Positions 45,198 to 54,759 are shown, counted from the first letter of the stretch. The stretch: 64,000 nt of DNA from Thalassotalea sp. 273M-4 (GCF_041410465.1 NZ_CP166961.1:1054001-1118000), one strand, 5' to 3'. Made by a program: numbers and translations. The notes: generated by a model not told the origin, from the sequence alone.

Positions 45198-45983
45198 ATG
45201 AAATATATTCCGGTAAAAGATTTAGCCACTATAAAGCTTAAAAGCAACAAGGTAAAAGCCAAGACGTATTCTAAAGCGTTGCCCAGATGGCAAAAATACG
45301 GGCTTATGACGCTTTTGCTCATAGCGCTAGGTCTGTTATTCTCTGCTGGTGCAATTCATGCCAAGGCATCAATTGCGCAGGTATTATTAGCGCGTTCTTG
45401 GCACCATCATGATAGTGGGCACTTAACTAAGCCTTGGCCATGGGCCGACACTTGGGCGGTAGCGAAAATAGAATTTCCCAGTTTAAAGCAAGAACACATA
45501 GTACTGTCGAATGACTCTGGTCATGCATTGGCGTTTGGCCCCGGGCTTAATGGTTTAAGTTCAAAAGTAGGGCAATCGGGAAATATTATCATTGGTGGTC
45601 ATCGCGATACCCATTTTTCGATTTTACAATATTTAAATCCTCAAGAAGAGATTATTTTGAGGTCAAAAAATAACAAAGTAATTCATTACCAAGTATCTGA
45701 CATTAAGGTGGTCGATACACGCAAAGATACTATATATCGCAATAGCGAAGATAAACTGATTTTAGTGACTTGCTATCCGTTTGAGCAAAGTAGCCAACCC
45801 CATCTTCGCTATGTTGTTGAGGCGTTACCTGTAAAACCTCGGCGATTTCGTCATTTCGAAAGTGCTATCGATAAGCGCGTAAAAGCTTCGGCGCAACATA
45901 CAATAACAGCGCCAAAAGGAGTCGATCCAATTCAACAATCTAACTCGGGGTTGATGGCCAATGGGACAACCTATCGTTTTTAA
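45198..45983 (+). CDS. Class GN sortase
   Basis: 261 aa. After an N-terminal polar stretch and one membrane anchor (about 35-55), the sortase barrel shows the catalytic His in GGHRDTHF, the catalytic Cys in LVTCYPF and the Arg in LRYVVEA. The class is restricted to Gram-negative bacteria and comes with the VIT/VWA target encoded just upstream (107 bp). Both ends are longer than the core: about 30 extra N-terminal residues and about 45 after the last barrel strand. Its transpeptidase acceptor in the envelope is not known. Confidence 0.92.
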   Translation: MKYIPVKDLATIKLKSNKVKAKTYSKALPRWQKYGLMTLLLIALGLLFSAGAIHAKASIAQVLLARSWHHHDSGHLTKPWPWADTWAVAKIEFPSLKQEHIVLSNDSGHALAFGPGLNGLSSKVGQSGNIIIGGHRDTHFSILQYLNPQEEIILRSKNNKVIHYQVSDIKVVDTRKDTIYRNSEDKLILVTCYPFEQSSQPHLRYVVEALPVKPRRFRHFESAIDKRVKASAQHTITAPKGVDPIQQSNSGLMANGTTYRF

Positions 45984-46107
45984 ATCGCACTTCAGCTTTA
46001 TTGAGAGGTAAAAGCTTGTTGTTTTCTGATACTCTAGGCCAATTTACAACAATATCATGAGCAGGGGAAGCTTCATAATTAAGCTTCCCTGACGATTAGG
46101 AACAGCA

Positions 46108-48699
46108 ATGAAAACAAGACATAATCATTTCAACTCGGTGCGTAAAGTGGTGTTATCGGTTGCTTTGGCAATCACACTTGCAAGTTGTCACAGTGGTCAA
46201 CAGTCTGAGCAAAATGATTCAGTGTTACAGCAACAAATAACACGTCCCAAAAGCGATTTTGCTAAAGATATCAATATTTGGCCTACCCTTGAATTACCTG
46301 TTGCAAAAGACAGTCAGATTGAGCAACGCATAGCGTCTATCTTAAAGGGGATGAGTGTAGAGCAAAAAGTCGCGCAGTTAATTCAACCTGAAATTAGAGA
46401 TATCACGGTTGAAGATATGCGTAGATATGGCTTTGGTTCATACTTAAATGGTGGTGGCTCTTTTCCAAACAACAATAAACACGCTACGGTTCAAGAGTGG
46501 GTTGAACTGGCTGAGTCGTTATATCAAGCATCGATTGACGACTCTTTGGACGGTTCAACTATACCAACCATGTGGGGTACAGATGCGGTACATGGGCATA
46601 ATAATGTGATTGGCGCGACCTTGTTTCCGCATAACATTGGCCTGGGCGCAGCTAATAACCCTGCTTTAATTGAAAAAATCGCCAGTATTACCGCAACCGA
46701 AGTCATGGTTACAGGTATTGACTGGGTTTTTGCTCCGACTGTGGCCGTTGTTCGAGATGATCGTTGGGGGCGTACATATGAAGGGTATTCTGAAGATCCT
46801 GAGATTGTTCGAAGTTATTCAAAAGCCATTGTTTATGGCTTACAAGGTCGTGTAGATAAAGACTTTTTAAGCGATCAGAGAGTGATCTCAACGGTCAAAC
46901 ATTTTGTTGGTGATGGTGGCACCGAAAACGGCATCGACCAAGGTAATAATACAACCTCTGAGCAGGAGCTATTTGATATTCATGCCCAAGGTTATGTGGG
47001 AGGGCTCACCGCCGGTTCACAAAGCGTGATGGCATCATTTAATTCATGGCACGGTGAAAAGATCCATGGTAACAAATATTTATTAACTGATGTGTTAAAA
47101 AATAAAATGGGCTTTGACGGCTTTGTGGTGGGCGATTGGAACGGTCACGGGCAAATCCCCGGCTGTAGCAACACCAGTTGTCCGCAAGCGATTAATGCTG
47201 GTTTAGATGTGTTTATGGTGCCTTCTGAATATTGGAAACCGTTATTAGAAAATACCATAGAACAAGTGCAATCGGGGATCATTTCAATGCAGCGCCTTGA
47301 TGATGCTGTATCACGGGTACTAAGGGTTAAATTAAGGGCCGGTTTATTTGACAAGCCCAGCCCGGCCAATCGCCCATTATCAGCTAAGGGTGAATTAGTC
47401 GGAGCACAAGCGCACCGTGATGTCGCACGACAAGCCGTACGTGAATCCTTAGTACTATTAAAAAATAACAACAATATTCTGCCACTTAGCCCCAAACAAC
47501 GTATTTTAGTGGCTGGAGATGGTGCTCATAATATTGGCAAGCAAAGTGGTGGCTGGAGTGTAACTTGGTCTGGTACGGGCAATAAAAATAGCGATTTCCC
47601 TGGGGGAACTTCAATTTACTCAGGCATTGAGGATGTGGTTCAAAGGGCCGGTGGTCAAGTTGAGTTGGCAGTAAATGGTGATTTTCAGCAACAGCCAGAT
47701 GTTGCGATAGTGGTCTTTGGTGAAGAGCCATACGCCGAGGGTAATGGTGATATTTCTAATCTTGAATATCAGCGTGGCAACAAAACCGACTTAGCCTTGC
47801 TTAAAAAGTTAAAAGCGCAAGGGATCCCAGTGGTTTCGGTGTTTATTTCTGGCCGACCTTTGTGGGTTAACCCAGAGCTAAATGCCTCTGACGCTTTCGT
47901 TGCCGCTTGGTTACCAGGCACCGAAGGTGGTGGCGTCAGTGAGGTATTATTTAGCCAACCTAATGGCGATATTCATTATGATTTTGTTGGTAAGTTATCC
48001 TTTTCTTGGCCTGCAACAGCGCACCAAAGCAATCTTAACCGCCATGACCGCGAGTATAACCCGTTGTTGCCTTATGGCTTTGGTTTACACTATGGCCAAG
48101 TATCCACCTTATCAAATAATTTAGATGAGACTGTTGAGCAGGCTTCACAACAACTGCAATCTTTAGTTCTTTTTAAACGTTCGGCTTCAAGACCGTTTGA
48201 AGAAGTCATGGCTTCAGCTGGTGAATACCAAGATATCGTTGCAAACGTGATGACCTTAGGTGCATTAACGGTGAAAGCAGTGGATAAAAAAGTGCAAGGA
48301 GATGCGCGTAAATTAGTATTTGATGGCTCTGAGCAGGCGTCTTATTTATTGGCGAGTAACTTTTCTAACGATTTAAGAGATTATGCCGAAAGCCATAGTC
48401 AGTTGCAGATAGCCGTTAATATTGAGCAACAGCCTCAAGGTCCGGTATTCGTTGGCATGCACTGTAAAGGTAACTGTGATATTCAATTGGATGTTAGTGA
48501 GGCGTTAGCTCAAATTGCAAGCCAAGGCTGGCAAACTTTATCCATTGATTTACGTTGTTTTACTCAGCAAGGGTTGAATGCGGCGAATGTGCACACCCCA
48601 TTTAGCTTAAGCAGCAGTGAAGGGCTGACTCTAACCCTGGCGGATATCACTTTAGTGACAACGCCAACATCACCAGCTTTGCTAAGTTGTAGTAAATAA
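46108..48699 (+). CDS. GH3 family exo-beta-glucanase lipoprotein
   Basis: 863 aa. A lipoprotein signal ends LASC. The GH3 N-terminal barrel (about 65-400) has WGTDAVHGHNN, KHFVGDGGTENGIDQGN and the nucleophile Asp343 in VVGDWNGHG; the C-terminal sandwich (about 430-650) has RESLVLLKNNNNILPL and VVFGEEPYAEGNGD with the acid/base Glu region. A further domain (about 690-860) resembles the extra C-terminal domain of marine exo-1,3/1,4-beta-glucanases such as ExoP. It probably releases glucose from beta-glucans such as laminarin at the cell surface. It has its own spacer after the sortase gene. Confidence 0.92.
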   Translation: MKTRHNHFNSVRKVVLSVALAITLASCHSGQQSEQNDSVLQQQITRPKSDFAKDINIWPTLELPVAKDSQIEQRIASILKGMSVEQKVAQLIQPEIRDITVEDMRRYGFGSYLNGGGSFPNNNKHATVQEWVELAESLYQASIDDSLDGSTIPTMWGTDAVHGHNNVIGATLFPHNIGLGAANNPALIEKIASITATEVMVTGIDWVFAPTVAVVRDDRWGRTYEGYSEDPEIVRSYSKAIVYGLQGRVDKDFLSDQRVISTVKHFVGDGGTENGIDQGNNTTSEQELFDIHAQGYVGGLTAGSQSVMASFNSWHGEKIHGNKYLLTDVLKNKMGFDGFVVGDWNGHGQIPGCSNTSCPQAINAGLDVFMVPSEYWKPLLENTIEQVQSGIISMQRLDDAVSRVLRVKLRAGLFDKPSPANRPLSAKGELVGAQAHRDVARQAVRESLVLLKNNNNILPLSPKQRILVAGDGAHNIGKQSGGWSVTWSGTGNKNSDFPGGTSIYSGIEDVVQRAGGQVELAVNGDFQQQPDVAIVVFGEEPYAEGNGDISNLEYQRGNKTDLALLKKLKAQGIPVVSVFISGRPLWVNPELNASDAFVAAWLPGTEGGGVSEVLFSQPNGDIHYDFVGKLSFSWPATAHQSNLNRHDREYNPLLPYGFGLHYGQVSTLSNNLDETVEQASQQLQSLVLFKRSASRPFEEVMASAGEYQDIVANVMTLGALTVKAVDKKVQGDARKLVFDGSEQASYLLASNFSNDLRDYAESHSQLQIAVNIEQQPQGPVFVGMHCKGNCDIQLDVSEALAQIASQGWQTLSIDLRCFTQQGLNAANVHTPFSLSSSEGLTLTLADITLVTTPTSPALLSCSK

Positions 48700-48798
48700 A
48701 TCAAGGTGTTACAATAGATTAAACCAAAATTGGTGTTTGCTTATATGGCTGATGGTCGAGCAAATGCCAATTTAAATTGCTTTTAAGGGAGTGTTAGC

Positions 48799-49044
48799 AT
48801 GTCAGAGTTTCAGCAGAAAGAGTCTTTAATGCAACAAGTGACGATTATCTTTTATGATGAGTTAACGTTGGAGCTAAAGTCTGAATTGAAAACATTGAAA
48901 CAAAACCAAGGTGGCAGAGTTATTATCCCGCAAGACTTTAAGCAAGGTAAATCAATCGTTGCCGTGTGTGAAGGGGAAGTAAACATTCTAAATAAGCAAG
49001 GCGATCGATTAGAACCCGCGACTAAGGTAGCAAAGTTAGGTTAA
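48799..49044 (+). CDS. TIGR02922 family small protein
   Basis: 81 aa. The core VTIIFYDELTLELKSELKTL and GRVIIPQDFKQGKSIVAVCEGEVNILNKQGDR fits TIGR02922, a short family of Colwellia, Shewanella and relatives with unknown function. It is cytosolic. AAGGGAG precedes the ATG. It is convergent with the DUF2750 gene; a 14-bp stem terminator lies between. Confidence 0.8.
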   Translation: MSEFQQKESLMQQVTIIFYDELTLELKSELKTLKQNQGGRVIIPQDFKQGKSIVAVCEGEVNILNKQGDRLEPATKVAKLG

Positions 49045-49058
49045 GTATTATTAAAAAA

Positions 49059-49114
49059 GTTAAAAAGCTAAAGTATAAAGCGAACCTCAGAATAGGTGTT
49101 TTTAGCTTTTTAAC
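49059..49114. terminator. Bidirectional terminator between TIGR02922 and DUF2750 genes
   Basis: gttaaaaagctaaa (49059-49072) is a perfect inverted copy of tttagctttttaac (49101-49114); the loop is 28 nt. Confidence 0.7.
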
Positions 49115-49125
49115 CGGTCTATTTT

Positions 49126-49470
49126 TTACGCGTCAACAAGTGCTTTTGCAAAGTCGATAGCATTCATTTCTATGGCTTCTTGATCTAATTCCCAATCCAC
49201 CCCACATAAAATCGACTGTTCGGCTAGGTCAACAACAATCTCTTCTAAAAACTGTTCAAGATCTATTGCTACCGCTTGATAATCTTGCCACTCGTCGGTG
49301 CAAAATGCTTCTGCTTTTTGTTGGCTCGAAAATAATGGGAACACATCCATTTCTGGCTGATCTGATTCACAAATAACCCAGTCTTGCTCAGGCGTTTGTA
49401 GAGCCCAAAGTTGCTCTTCTTCTACGACAAGGTCTCGAAACGAGGTAAGTGTTAATTGAGTGTCTGACAT
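49126..49470 (-). CDS. DUF2750 domain-containing protein
   Basis: 114 aa, very acidic. The family pattern is visible: EEEQLWALQTPEQDWVICE followed by DVFPLFSSQQKAEAFCTDEW and the C-terminal FLEEIVVDLAEQSILCGVDW. Function is unknown. No membrane segment or signal peptide is seen. It is a single gene. Confidence 0.82.
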   Translation of the reverse strand: MSDTQLTLTSFRDLVVEEEQLWALQTPEQDWVICESDQPEMDVFPLFSSQQKAEAFCTDEWQDYQAVAIDLEQFLEEIVVDLAEQSILCGVDWELDQEAIEMNAIDFAKALVDA

Positions 49471-49652
49471 CTAATTTCTCTTTACTAATAATTCAACTGC
49501 GATAATACCTTATTGTGACACCAATTGATATTAGTTCAACTTTTGCCCTTGTAGCATGGCAAAGTCGCTAAGCCATCTAGTATAGGTATATCACACATCC
49601 TTAAATATGTTCTAAAGTTATGTTTATATATTAATTTTTACGCAAGTTGAGC

Positions 49653-50180
49653 ATGGCAAGGTATCAATTAAAGCAAAGGTTTTTATCTTTAAACGAGTGT
49701 TTTGAAATAAGCAATGAGCAAAATGAAGTCGTGTATACATTGCAGGGAAAATTTTTTAGTTTAGGTAAACAGTTTACCTTAACCAATTTAGTGAACGGGC
49801 ATCAGATTAAAATACAACAAAAACTGTTGAGTTTTCGCCCTACGTTTGTTGTTAGCCAAGTTGATGAAAATGACCCCAATGCCGTTATAGGGCAACAAAC
49901 GCGCATTATTAAAACCTTTTTTCCGTTACTTAAAACCCGATTTTTGATTCAATCAAATGGCAAAGAGTTGCAAGTGATGGGAAGCTTTTTTAGCCATGAA
50001 TATGAGTTCTTTATTCGTCATTCTGATCATTCAAGAGAAGTGATTGCTCGAGTCAGTAAGCAGTGGTTTAGTGTCAGTGATACCTATGGTGTCGATATTT
50101 ACCAAAGCCAATATACGCCTTGGATTTTAAGCTATGTGATCGTAATTGATGCCATTCACCATGAAAACGGCAAAGGCTAA
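49653..50180 (+). CDS. LURP-one-related (LOR/YxjI) family protein
   Basis: 175 aa from ATG 49653; a TTG two codons upstream is possible and no clear ribosome site is seen. The pattern YQLKQRFLSLNECFEISN, VYTLQGKFFSLGKQFTL and the closing EVIARVSKQWFSVSDTYGVDI repeats the tubby-like beta-barrel strands of the LOR family. Bacterial members have unknown function, perhaps lipid or phospholipid binding. It is a single gene. Confidence 0.82.
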   Translation: MARYQLKQRFLSLNECFEISNEQNEVVYTLQGKFFSLGKQFTLTNLVNGHQIKIQQKLLSFRPTFVVSQVDENDPNAVIGQQTRIIKTFFPLLKTRFLIQSNGKELQVMGSFFSHEYEFFIRHSDHSREVIARVSKQWFSVSDTYGVDIYQSQYTPWILSYVIVIDAIHHENGKG

Positions 50181-50293
50181 TTTGAACTCATCCGTATACC
50201 AAGGTTGGTAATAATTGCCACTGCACCTTGTTAAATGGTCACCGTGCCCATATAGAGAAAGTATAATAAAACTCAATCGTAAATAGGTTTATC

Positions 50294-51142
50294 ATGTCGC
50301 AAAATATTGTCGAGCTAACCCCAGAAAACTTTCAGCAAGTGGTATTAGAAGAATCTCAAAACACTGCTGTTATTGTCGCCTTTTGGGCCGAGCAAATTCC
50401 AGAAAGTGTTGAGGTTAAAAACCTTTTCGTTCAAAAAGTTATGCCTCATGGCGAGCACATGATTCTTGCAACCGTTGATTGTCAGGTCCAACAAGCGATA
50501 GCTCAGCAATTTGGTATCCAAGCGTTACCTACGGTGGTGTTAGTTCAAAATGGTCAACCAACGGATGGCTTAAGCGGACCGCAAACGGCGGAAACTATTG
50601 AGCAATTCTTAGCCAAGCACTTACCTAAAGAAGATGACCTGTTGCTTTTGCAAGGGAAGCAATTACTTGAGCAAGGCAATGCCAATGATGCTTTTGAACC
50701 CTTAACAAAAGCCCACCAACTTGCTCCAGAACGAGCAGACATTAAATTAGCTTTAACCGATGTGTATTTGCAATCGGGTAAAGTCTTAGAAGCCGAGTCT
50801 TTACTTGCAAGCATTAAGATGATTGATCAAGACAGTGATTATCAAGCCATGATGGCGAAATTAGAATTAGCGCAAGAAGCTTCTAACTCACCAGAAATTC
50901 AAGCGCTTGAACAACAGCTGCAACAAAGTCCAGACAATGTTGAGCTTATTCGCAAACTTGCCGTGCAATATAATCACGTAAATCGCTATCAAGAAGCGGC
51001 TTCTTTGCTTTACGCCTTGTTGTTGAAAGATAGAAACGATGGCGAGAGTAAAAAACTGTTGCTTGATATTATGGCGGTGTTACCAAACGGCGACCCTTTA
51101 GTCAGCCAATATCGTCGTAAGCTATTTTCTCTAATGTATTAA
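50294..51142 (+). CDS. CnoX/YbbN-like thioredoxin-TPR co-chaperone
   Basis: 282 aa. A thioredoxin domain (1-110) has VIVAFWAEQIPES where active thioredoxins have WCxxC; both cysteines are replaced (Ile35 and Ser38), so it is not a redox enzyme. The cis-Pro segment (ALPTVVLVQNG) is kept. TPR repeats follow (about 115-282, GKQLLEQGNANDAFEPLTKA). This layout is that of CnoX/YbbN, which holds unfolding proteins under oxidative stress and passes them to GroEL or DnaK. Confidence 0.88.
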   Translation: MSQNIVELTPENFQQVVLEESQNTAVIVAFWAEQIPESVEVKNLFVQKVMPHGEHMILATVDCQVQQAIAQQFGIQALPTVVLVQNGQPTDGLSGPQTAETIEQFLAKHLPKEDDLLLLQGKQLLEQGNANDAFEPLTKAHQLAPERADIKLALTDVYLQSGKVLEAESLLASIKMIDQDSDYQAMMAKLELAQEASNSPEIQALEQQLQQSPDNVELIRKLAVQYNHVNRYQEAASLLYALLLKDRNDGESKKLLLDIMAVLPNGDPLVSQYRRKLFSLMY

Positions 51143-51269
51143 CCTAGGCTATATCTACAATACCCATCGCTCAACGTTTTTGCTTACTCAGTGATAATGT
51201 AAAGGGGGGGCTCGGCATTGATTGCTGCCAATCGTTGCCTTGCCAAAAGCAATAAGTTTACCAGCAGGT

Positions 51270-51815
51270 TCAACTCTGATCCTGCTTTAATAAATCACGA
51301 TGTTTTTCAGCAAGTTTTACGAGTTTGGGCTGGATCATGAGCTGACAGTAGGGCTGGTGAGGATTTTTTTGATAGTAACTTTGATGATGATCTTCTGCTC
51401 GGTAGAACGTCTGTATCGGCGCTAATTGAGTGACGATAGTGTTGCGAAAACGCCCTTCATTTTGCAACTGAGCGATGCAAGCATGAGCTTGTTGTCGCTG
51501 ACTTTCATCGGCGTAAAAAATTGCCGAACGATATTGACTGCCAATATCATGCCCTTGTTGGTTTAGTGTGGTAGGGTCGTGTAATTCGAAAAAAACCTCA
51601 AGTAACGTTCTAAAGTCGATGTGTGCTGGGTCGAACGTGATTTTGACCACTTCGGCATGGCCAGTGGTACCGCTGCAGATTTGACGGTAACTTGGGTTTT
51701 CAACTTGGCCTCCCATATAGCCAGAAACAACGTTTATAACCCCGTTAAGTCGGCGAAAGGGTTCCTCTAGGCACCAGAAACAGCCTCCAGCGAGTACAGC
51801 AATAGATGGCGACAT
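51270..51815 (-). CDS. msrA: Peptide methionine-(S)-sulfoxide reductase MsrA
   Basis: 181 aa from ATG 51815, with ACAGGA upstream; an earlier in-frame start would add 26 non-conserved residues. The catalytic motif is GGCFWCLEEPF (first Cys) and the family pattern continues with GYMGGQVENPSYRQICSGTTGHAE and VFFELHDPTTLNQQGHDIGSQYRSAIF-type residues. It repairs oxidised methionine. No signal peptide is seen, so cytosolic. It is a single gene divergent from the DUF3820 gene. Confidence 0.93.
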   Translation of the reverse strand: MSPSIAVLAGGCFWCLEEPFRRLNGVINVVSGYMGGQVENPSYRQICSGTTGHAEVVKITFDPAHIDFRTLLEVFFELHDPTTLNQQGHDIGSQYRSAIFYADESQRQQAHACIAQLQNEGRFRNTIVTQLAPIQTFYRAEDHHQSYYQKNPHQPYCQLMIQPKLVKLAEKHRDLLKQDQS

Positions 51816-51966
51816 AAAAAATCCTGTTAATGTGGGTTTTGGTCGTTGAAATCGTTTGATTACATTGGTGTTGGATTTAGCTGAGAAAGGCAAAACCTAT
51901 GTTATCATTTGAATTCAAACACAATATAGCAATCAACTTTATATTTTATAAGCAACAAGGTGAAAA

Positions 51967-52179
51967 ATGGATCATCAACAATTGATCAAAGCAGTAAATC
52001 AAGTGATGCCTTTTGGTAAGTACTCGGGTCGCAAACTGTTATTGTTGCCTGAACCGTATTTGGTTTGGTTTCATGGCAAGGGTTTTCCAGAAGGGCCGTT
52101 AGGACAGCAGTTGGCATTAATCTACGAAGTGAAGCTCAATGGTTTAGAAAGTATGTTAATGCCGTTGTTAAAAGATTGA
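51967..52179 (+). CDS. DUF3820 family protein
   Basis: 70 aa. The family core MPFGKYSGRKLLLLPEPYLVWF is clear; related putative quorum-sensing-regulated virulence factor families share this MPFGKYKG pattern. The function is unknown. AAGGTGAAAA precedes the ATG. Confidence 0.85.
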   Translation: MDHQQLIKAVNQVMPFGKYSGRKLLLLPEPYLVWFHGKGFPEGPLGQQLALIYEVKLNGLESMLMPLLKD

Positions 52180-52670
52180 GGCCATTGGCAAGTTAGTTCT
52201 TGGAGTAATTTTTTCTTTCATGAAAAATTGCTTTTTAAAGCGAATTTATTGAACAAAATATATTCCCTGTTTTTATTTTTGTGCGAAGTCGATTATCCCA
52301 TAAAAATAAGATGATGTTTTTATTACGTTTACTATAAATCTAAGATGTGCCTTTAAAATACGCAGAATCAACACAGCGCAACTGCGGAGCTTCTCCTTAT
52401 TGCTGAGATCGCGCTTATCAGCTCTTCGACTATACTTTTTGCAGGTTATCATCTTGCAACTTTGCCGAGCTAAGGCTTATAGTTAAAGGGTGATGCTCAA
52501 AATTAAAGCAATAAAAAGCTCGCAAAATGGATTTATTCACTGGCCCCTAAGGCCTGTCAGAGCAACAACAAACGTTTTAACACATAAGATCTCAGATATA
52601 AGTTTGAGCCTAGCTCTACTTGATGTTATCAACAGCATCATTTCTTCAATTTTGTTCAGAGGGTTCATTT
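52180..52670. other. Long leader/intergenic region upstream of rmf
   Basis: 491 bp without a convincing gene; a 74-codon frame at 52490-52714 overlaps rmf out of frame and is not supported. The length is notable before a small stress gene and may hold distal regulatory sites, but no motif was recognised with confidence. Confidence 0.45.
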
Positions 52671-52844
52671 ATGAAAAGACAAAAACGCGATCGATTAGAC
52701 CGAGCACATTCTAATGGTTATCAAGCTGGATTAAGTGGTAAGAATAAAGAGAATTGTCCCTATACCAATTTAGATGCAAAGTCGCAGTGGCTGGGCGGTT
52801 GGCGTGAAGCTGTTACCGATAAAAACATGGGCTTATTTAAGTAA
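52671..52844 (+). CDS. rmf: Ribosome modulation factor
   Basis: 57 aa from ATG 52671 with CAGAGGG upstream. The sequence KRQKRDRLDRAHSNGYQAG, then the CPY motif and SQWLGGWREA are diagnostic for RMF, which turns 70S ribosomes into 100S dimers in stationary phase. It is highly basic and is a single gene with a strong terminator. Confidence 0.95.
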   Translation: MKRQKRDRLDRAHSNGYQAGLSGKNKENCPYTNLDAKSQWLGGWREAVTDKNMGLFK

Positions 52845-52871
52845 GTATTTTAATCTACCTTCTTTCGTATT

Positions 52872-52907
52872 TCCCTGATGTTTATTCTAAAATGAACATC
52901 AGGGAAG
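52872..52907. terminator. Bidirectional terminator between rmf and moeB
   Basis: ttccctgatgtt (52872-52883) is perfectly complementary to aacatcagggaa (52896-52907); the loop is 12 nt. U tracts are weak, yet its place between convergent genes supports termination. Confidence 0.75.
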
Positions 52908-52915
52908 TCTGTACA

Positions 52916-53665
52916 TTACGACTTATCTGCACAAATACAATTTTCTCGTTTATGAACGTTAAAGCTTTGCCATTGGTTAATCAGCCCGTCAAAGACTTTA
53001 ACCTGATTGCTCACATTTGCCAGTCCAATTAACAGTTTAATCGCTTCTAAAGCCTGCATGCTACCTAAAATACCTAATACCGGTCCGACAACCCCCGCAG
53101 TCTGGCAGTTTATATTAGGCTCACCTTTGGTTTTAGGATAAAAACATTGATAACAAGCAGAGTCCGGTTGTTTGGGGTTGACGATAAATAGTTGTCCTTC
53201 AAAACGAATGGCACTGGCGCTGATTAATGGAGTCTGATGCTTTAATGCGAATTCGTTCAATAAGTAGCGGGTGTTTAGGTTATCAGAGCAATCTAAAACC
53301 AAATCGACTTCCGGCAAATAATAATCTAATAGCTCTTTATCCATCATTTGATCAATGGTTTCAATATCAATTTCATTGTTCAGCTTGCTGAGGTTTTTGG
53401 CCGCAACATCCACCTTATCGGCACCAATATCTTGTTGCTGAAACATGATTTGGCGGTGTAAATTACTGATGTCAACGTGATCGCCATCACATAAAAATAA
53501 CTTACCAACACCAGCCGCCGCTAAGTATAGGGCACAAGGATTACCTAATCCGCCGATGCCGACAATTAAAACGCGTGACCTTTTTAGTTGTAATTGCTGC
53601 TCGATACCAAATTCTTTTAATAACATTTGCCGACTGTATCGCTGTTGCTCTTTGCTGGTTAACAT
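52916..53665 (-). CDS. moeB: Molybdopterin-synthase adenylyltransferase MoeB
   Basis: 249 aa. The ThiF/MoeB/HesA fold shows the nucleotide-binding VGIGGLGNPCALYLAAAGVG, the DGDHVDISNLHRQ signature and zinc cysteines in CYQCF and near the C terminus (CICADKS). It activates the C-terminal GG of MoaD as an adenylate. It is the last gene of the ten-gene Moco operon and overlaps modC by 7 bp. Confidence 0.92.
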   Translation of the reverse strand: MLTSKEQQRYSRQMLLKEFGIEQQLQLKRSRVLIVGIGGLGNPCALYLAAAGVGKLFLCDGDHVDISNLHRQIMFQQQDIGADKVDVAAKNLSKLNNEIDIETIDQMMDKELLDYYLPEVDLVLDCSDNLNTRYLLNEFALKHQTPLISASAIRFEGQLFIVNPKQPDSACYQCFYPKTKGEPNINCQTAGVVGPVLGILGSMQALEAIKLLIGLANVSNQVKVFDGLINQWQSFNVHKRENCICADKS

Positions 53666-54759
53666 GGATTCCCTTTATCAAAACTTTGAATGGCATTGGC
53701 CTTAAAATGCAAATAAATTTTCTGTTGCGGTGCGAGCTTTAAATGTTCAAGTGAGTAGCGGGTAATGGTGATATTAAACTCTACTGCTTGAACCGAAACT
53801 TTGAGTAAAATGGCGATATCATCAAGCGCTTTTATGGTACTAATGGTACCTGGCAGCGAATTCATCATCGAGCTACCTTGCAATGGCTGCAGACTGATAT
53901 TAATGTCTTTGGCTAAAATAAAACATCGGACCCTTGTTGCATTGGTTGCTAAAAAATTGGCAAACAATTGTGTTTGTTCGGGTAATTGTGGACTTAACGA
54001 CAATCGGGTTAGACCATATTGAGGCAAGTGTTCACATACTGTAAGGGTTAAACTGGTTTGTAATGAATACTCATCTTGAAGCTGTTGTTCAAGGTTATTA
54101 ATAACTTGATGGACATGGCCTTGTTTTATTACTTTGCCTTGTTCCATGACCAATACGTGATCGGCCAATTGCTGTATTTCGCTAATGTTATGGCTAACAT
54201 AAATCAGTGGTATTTTTAATTGTTGGTGAATTTTTCGCAGTAAGTTGAGTAAGTCTATCCGAGCTTTGGTGTCTAAGGCGCTTAGAGGTTCATCCAATAA
54301 TAATAATTTCGGTTCAGCAAGTAAGGCTCGAGCTAACGCGACTCGTTGTTTTTGCCCCGCGGAAAGTTGTTCGACATGATGAGCTAATAAGCTGTTAATG
54401 GCGGTTAATTTAATTATTTCATTCACCTTAAGCTTGGGGCTTTTTTGTCTGTTTATGGCAAATTGTAGATTCTCTATCACCGATAAATGAGGAAATAAAC
54501 GGGCGTCTTGAAATACCATACCAATATGACGCTTTTCGGTGGGTAAAAAGCTGCGGCTATAGGTGTCTTGTAGGCACTCTTGATTAAAATACACCTGACC
54601 TTTAGCGTGACTGTTTAAACCCGCAAGTATGCGTAGCAAAGTGGTTTTACCCGAACCTGAGTGGCCAAGGATTCCGGTAATGCCATTAGGGTCTAGGTTC
54701 AGTTGGCAAGCCAAGTGAAAGTTTGGGTAATCTAATTCGACATTGATATCTAGGCTCAT
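53659..54759 (-). CDS. modC: Molybdate ABC transporter ATP-binding protein ModC
   Basis: 366 aa. Walker A GHSGSGKTTLL, signature LSAGQKQRVALARAL, Walker B LLLLDEPLSALD and the switch His (VSHN) are complete. A C-terminal TOBE/MOP-like domain (about 295-355) follows, as usual in ModC. It powers molybdate uptake through ModB. It overlaps modB and moeB. Confidence 0.94.
   Translation of the reverse strand: MSLDINVELDYPNFHLACQLNLDPNGITGILGHSGSGKTTLLRILAGLNSHAKGQVYFNQECLQDTYSRSFLPTEKRHIGMVFQDARLFPHLSVIENLQFAINRQKSPKLKVNEIIKLTAINSLLAHHVEQLSAGQKQRVALARALLAEPKLLLLDEPLSALDTKARIDLLNLLRKIHQQLKIPLIYVSHNISEIQQLADHVLVMEQGKVIKQGHVHQVINNLEQQLQDEYSLQTSLTLTVCEHLPQYGLTRLSLSPQLPEQTQLFANFLATNATRVRCFILAKDINISLQPLQGSSMMNSLPGTISTIKALDDIAILLKVSVQAVEFNITITRYSLEHLKLAPQQKIYLHFKANAIQSFDKGNPC

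Noticed and set aside
46108..48699. Second GH3 gene considered a sortase substrate because of its place
   Set aside because: It has a lipoprotein signal and no C-terminal helix with basic tail, so it is not a sortase target.
52490..52714. 74-codon frame overlapping the start of rmf
   Set aside because: It overlaps a certain gene in another frame and has no family features.
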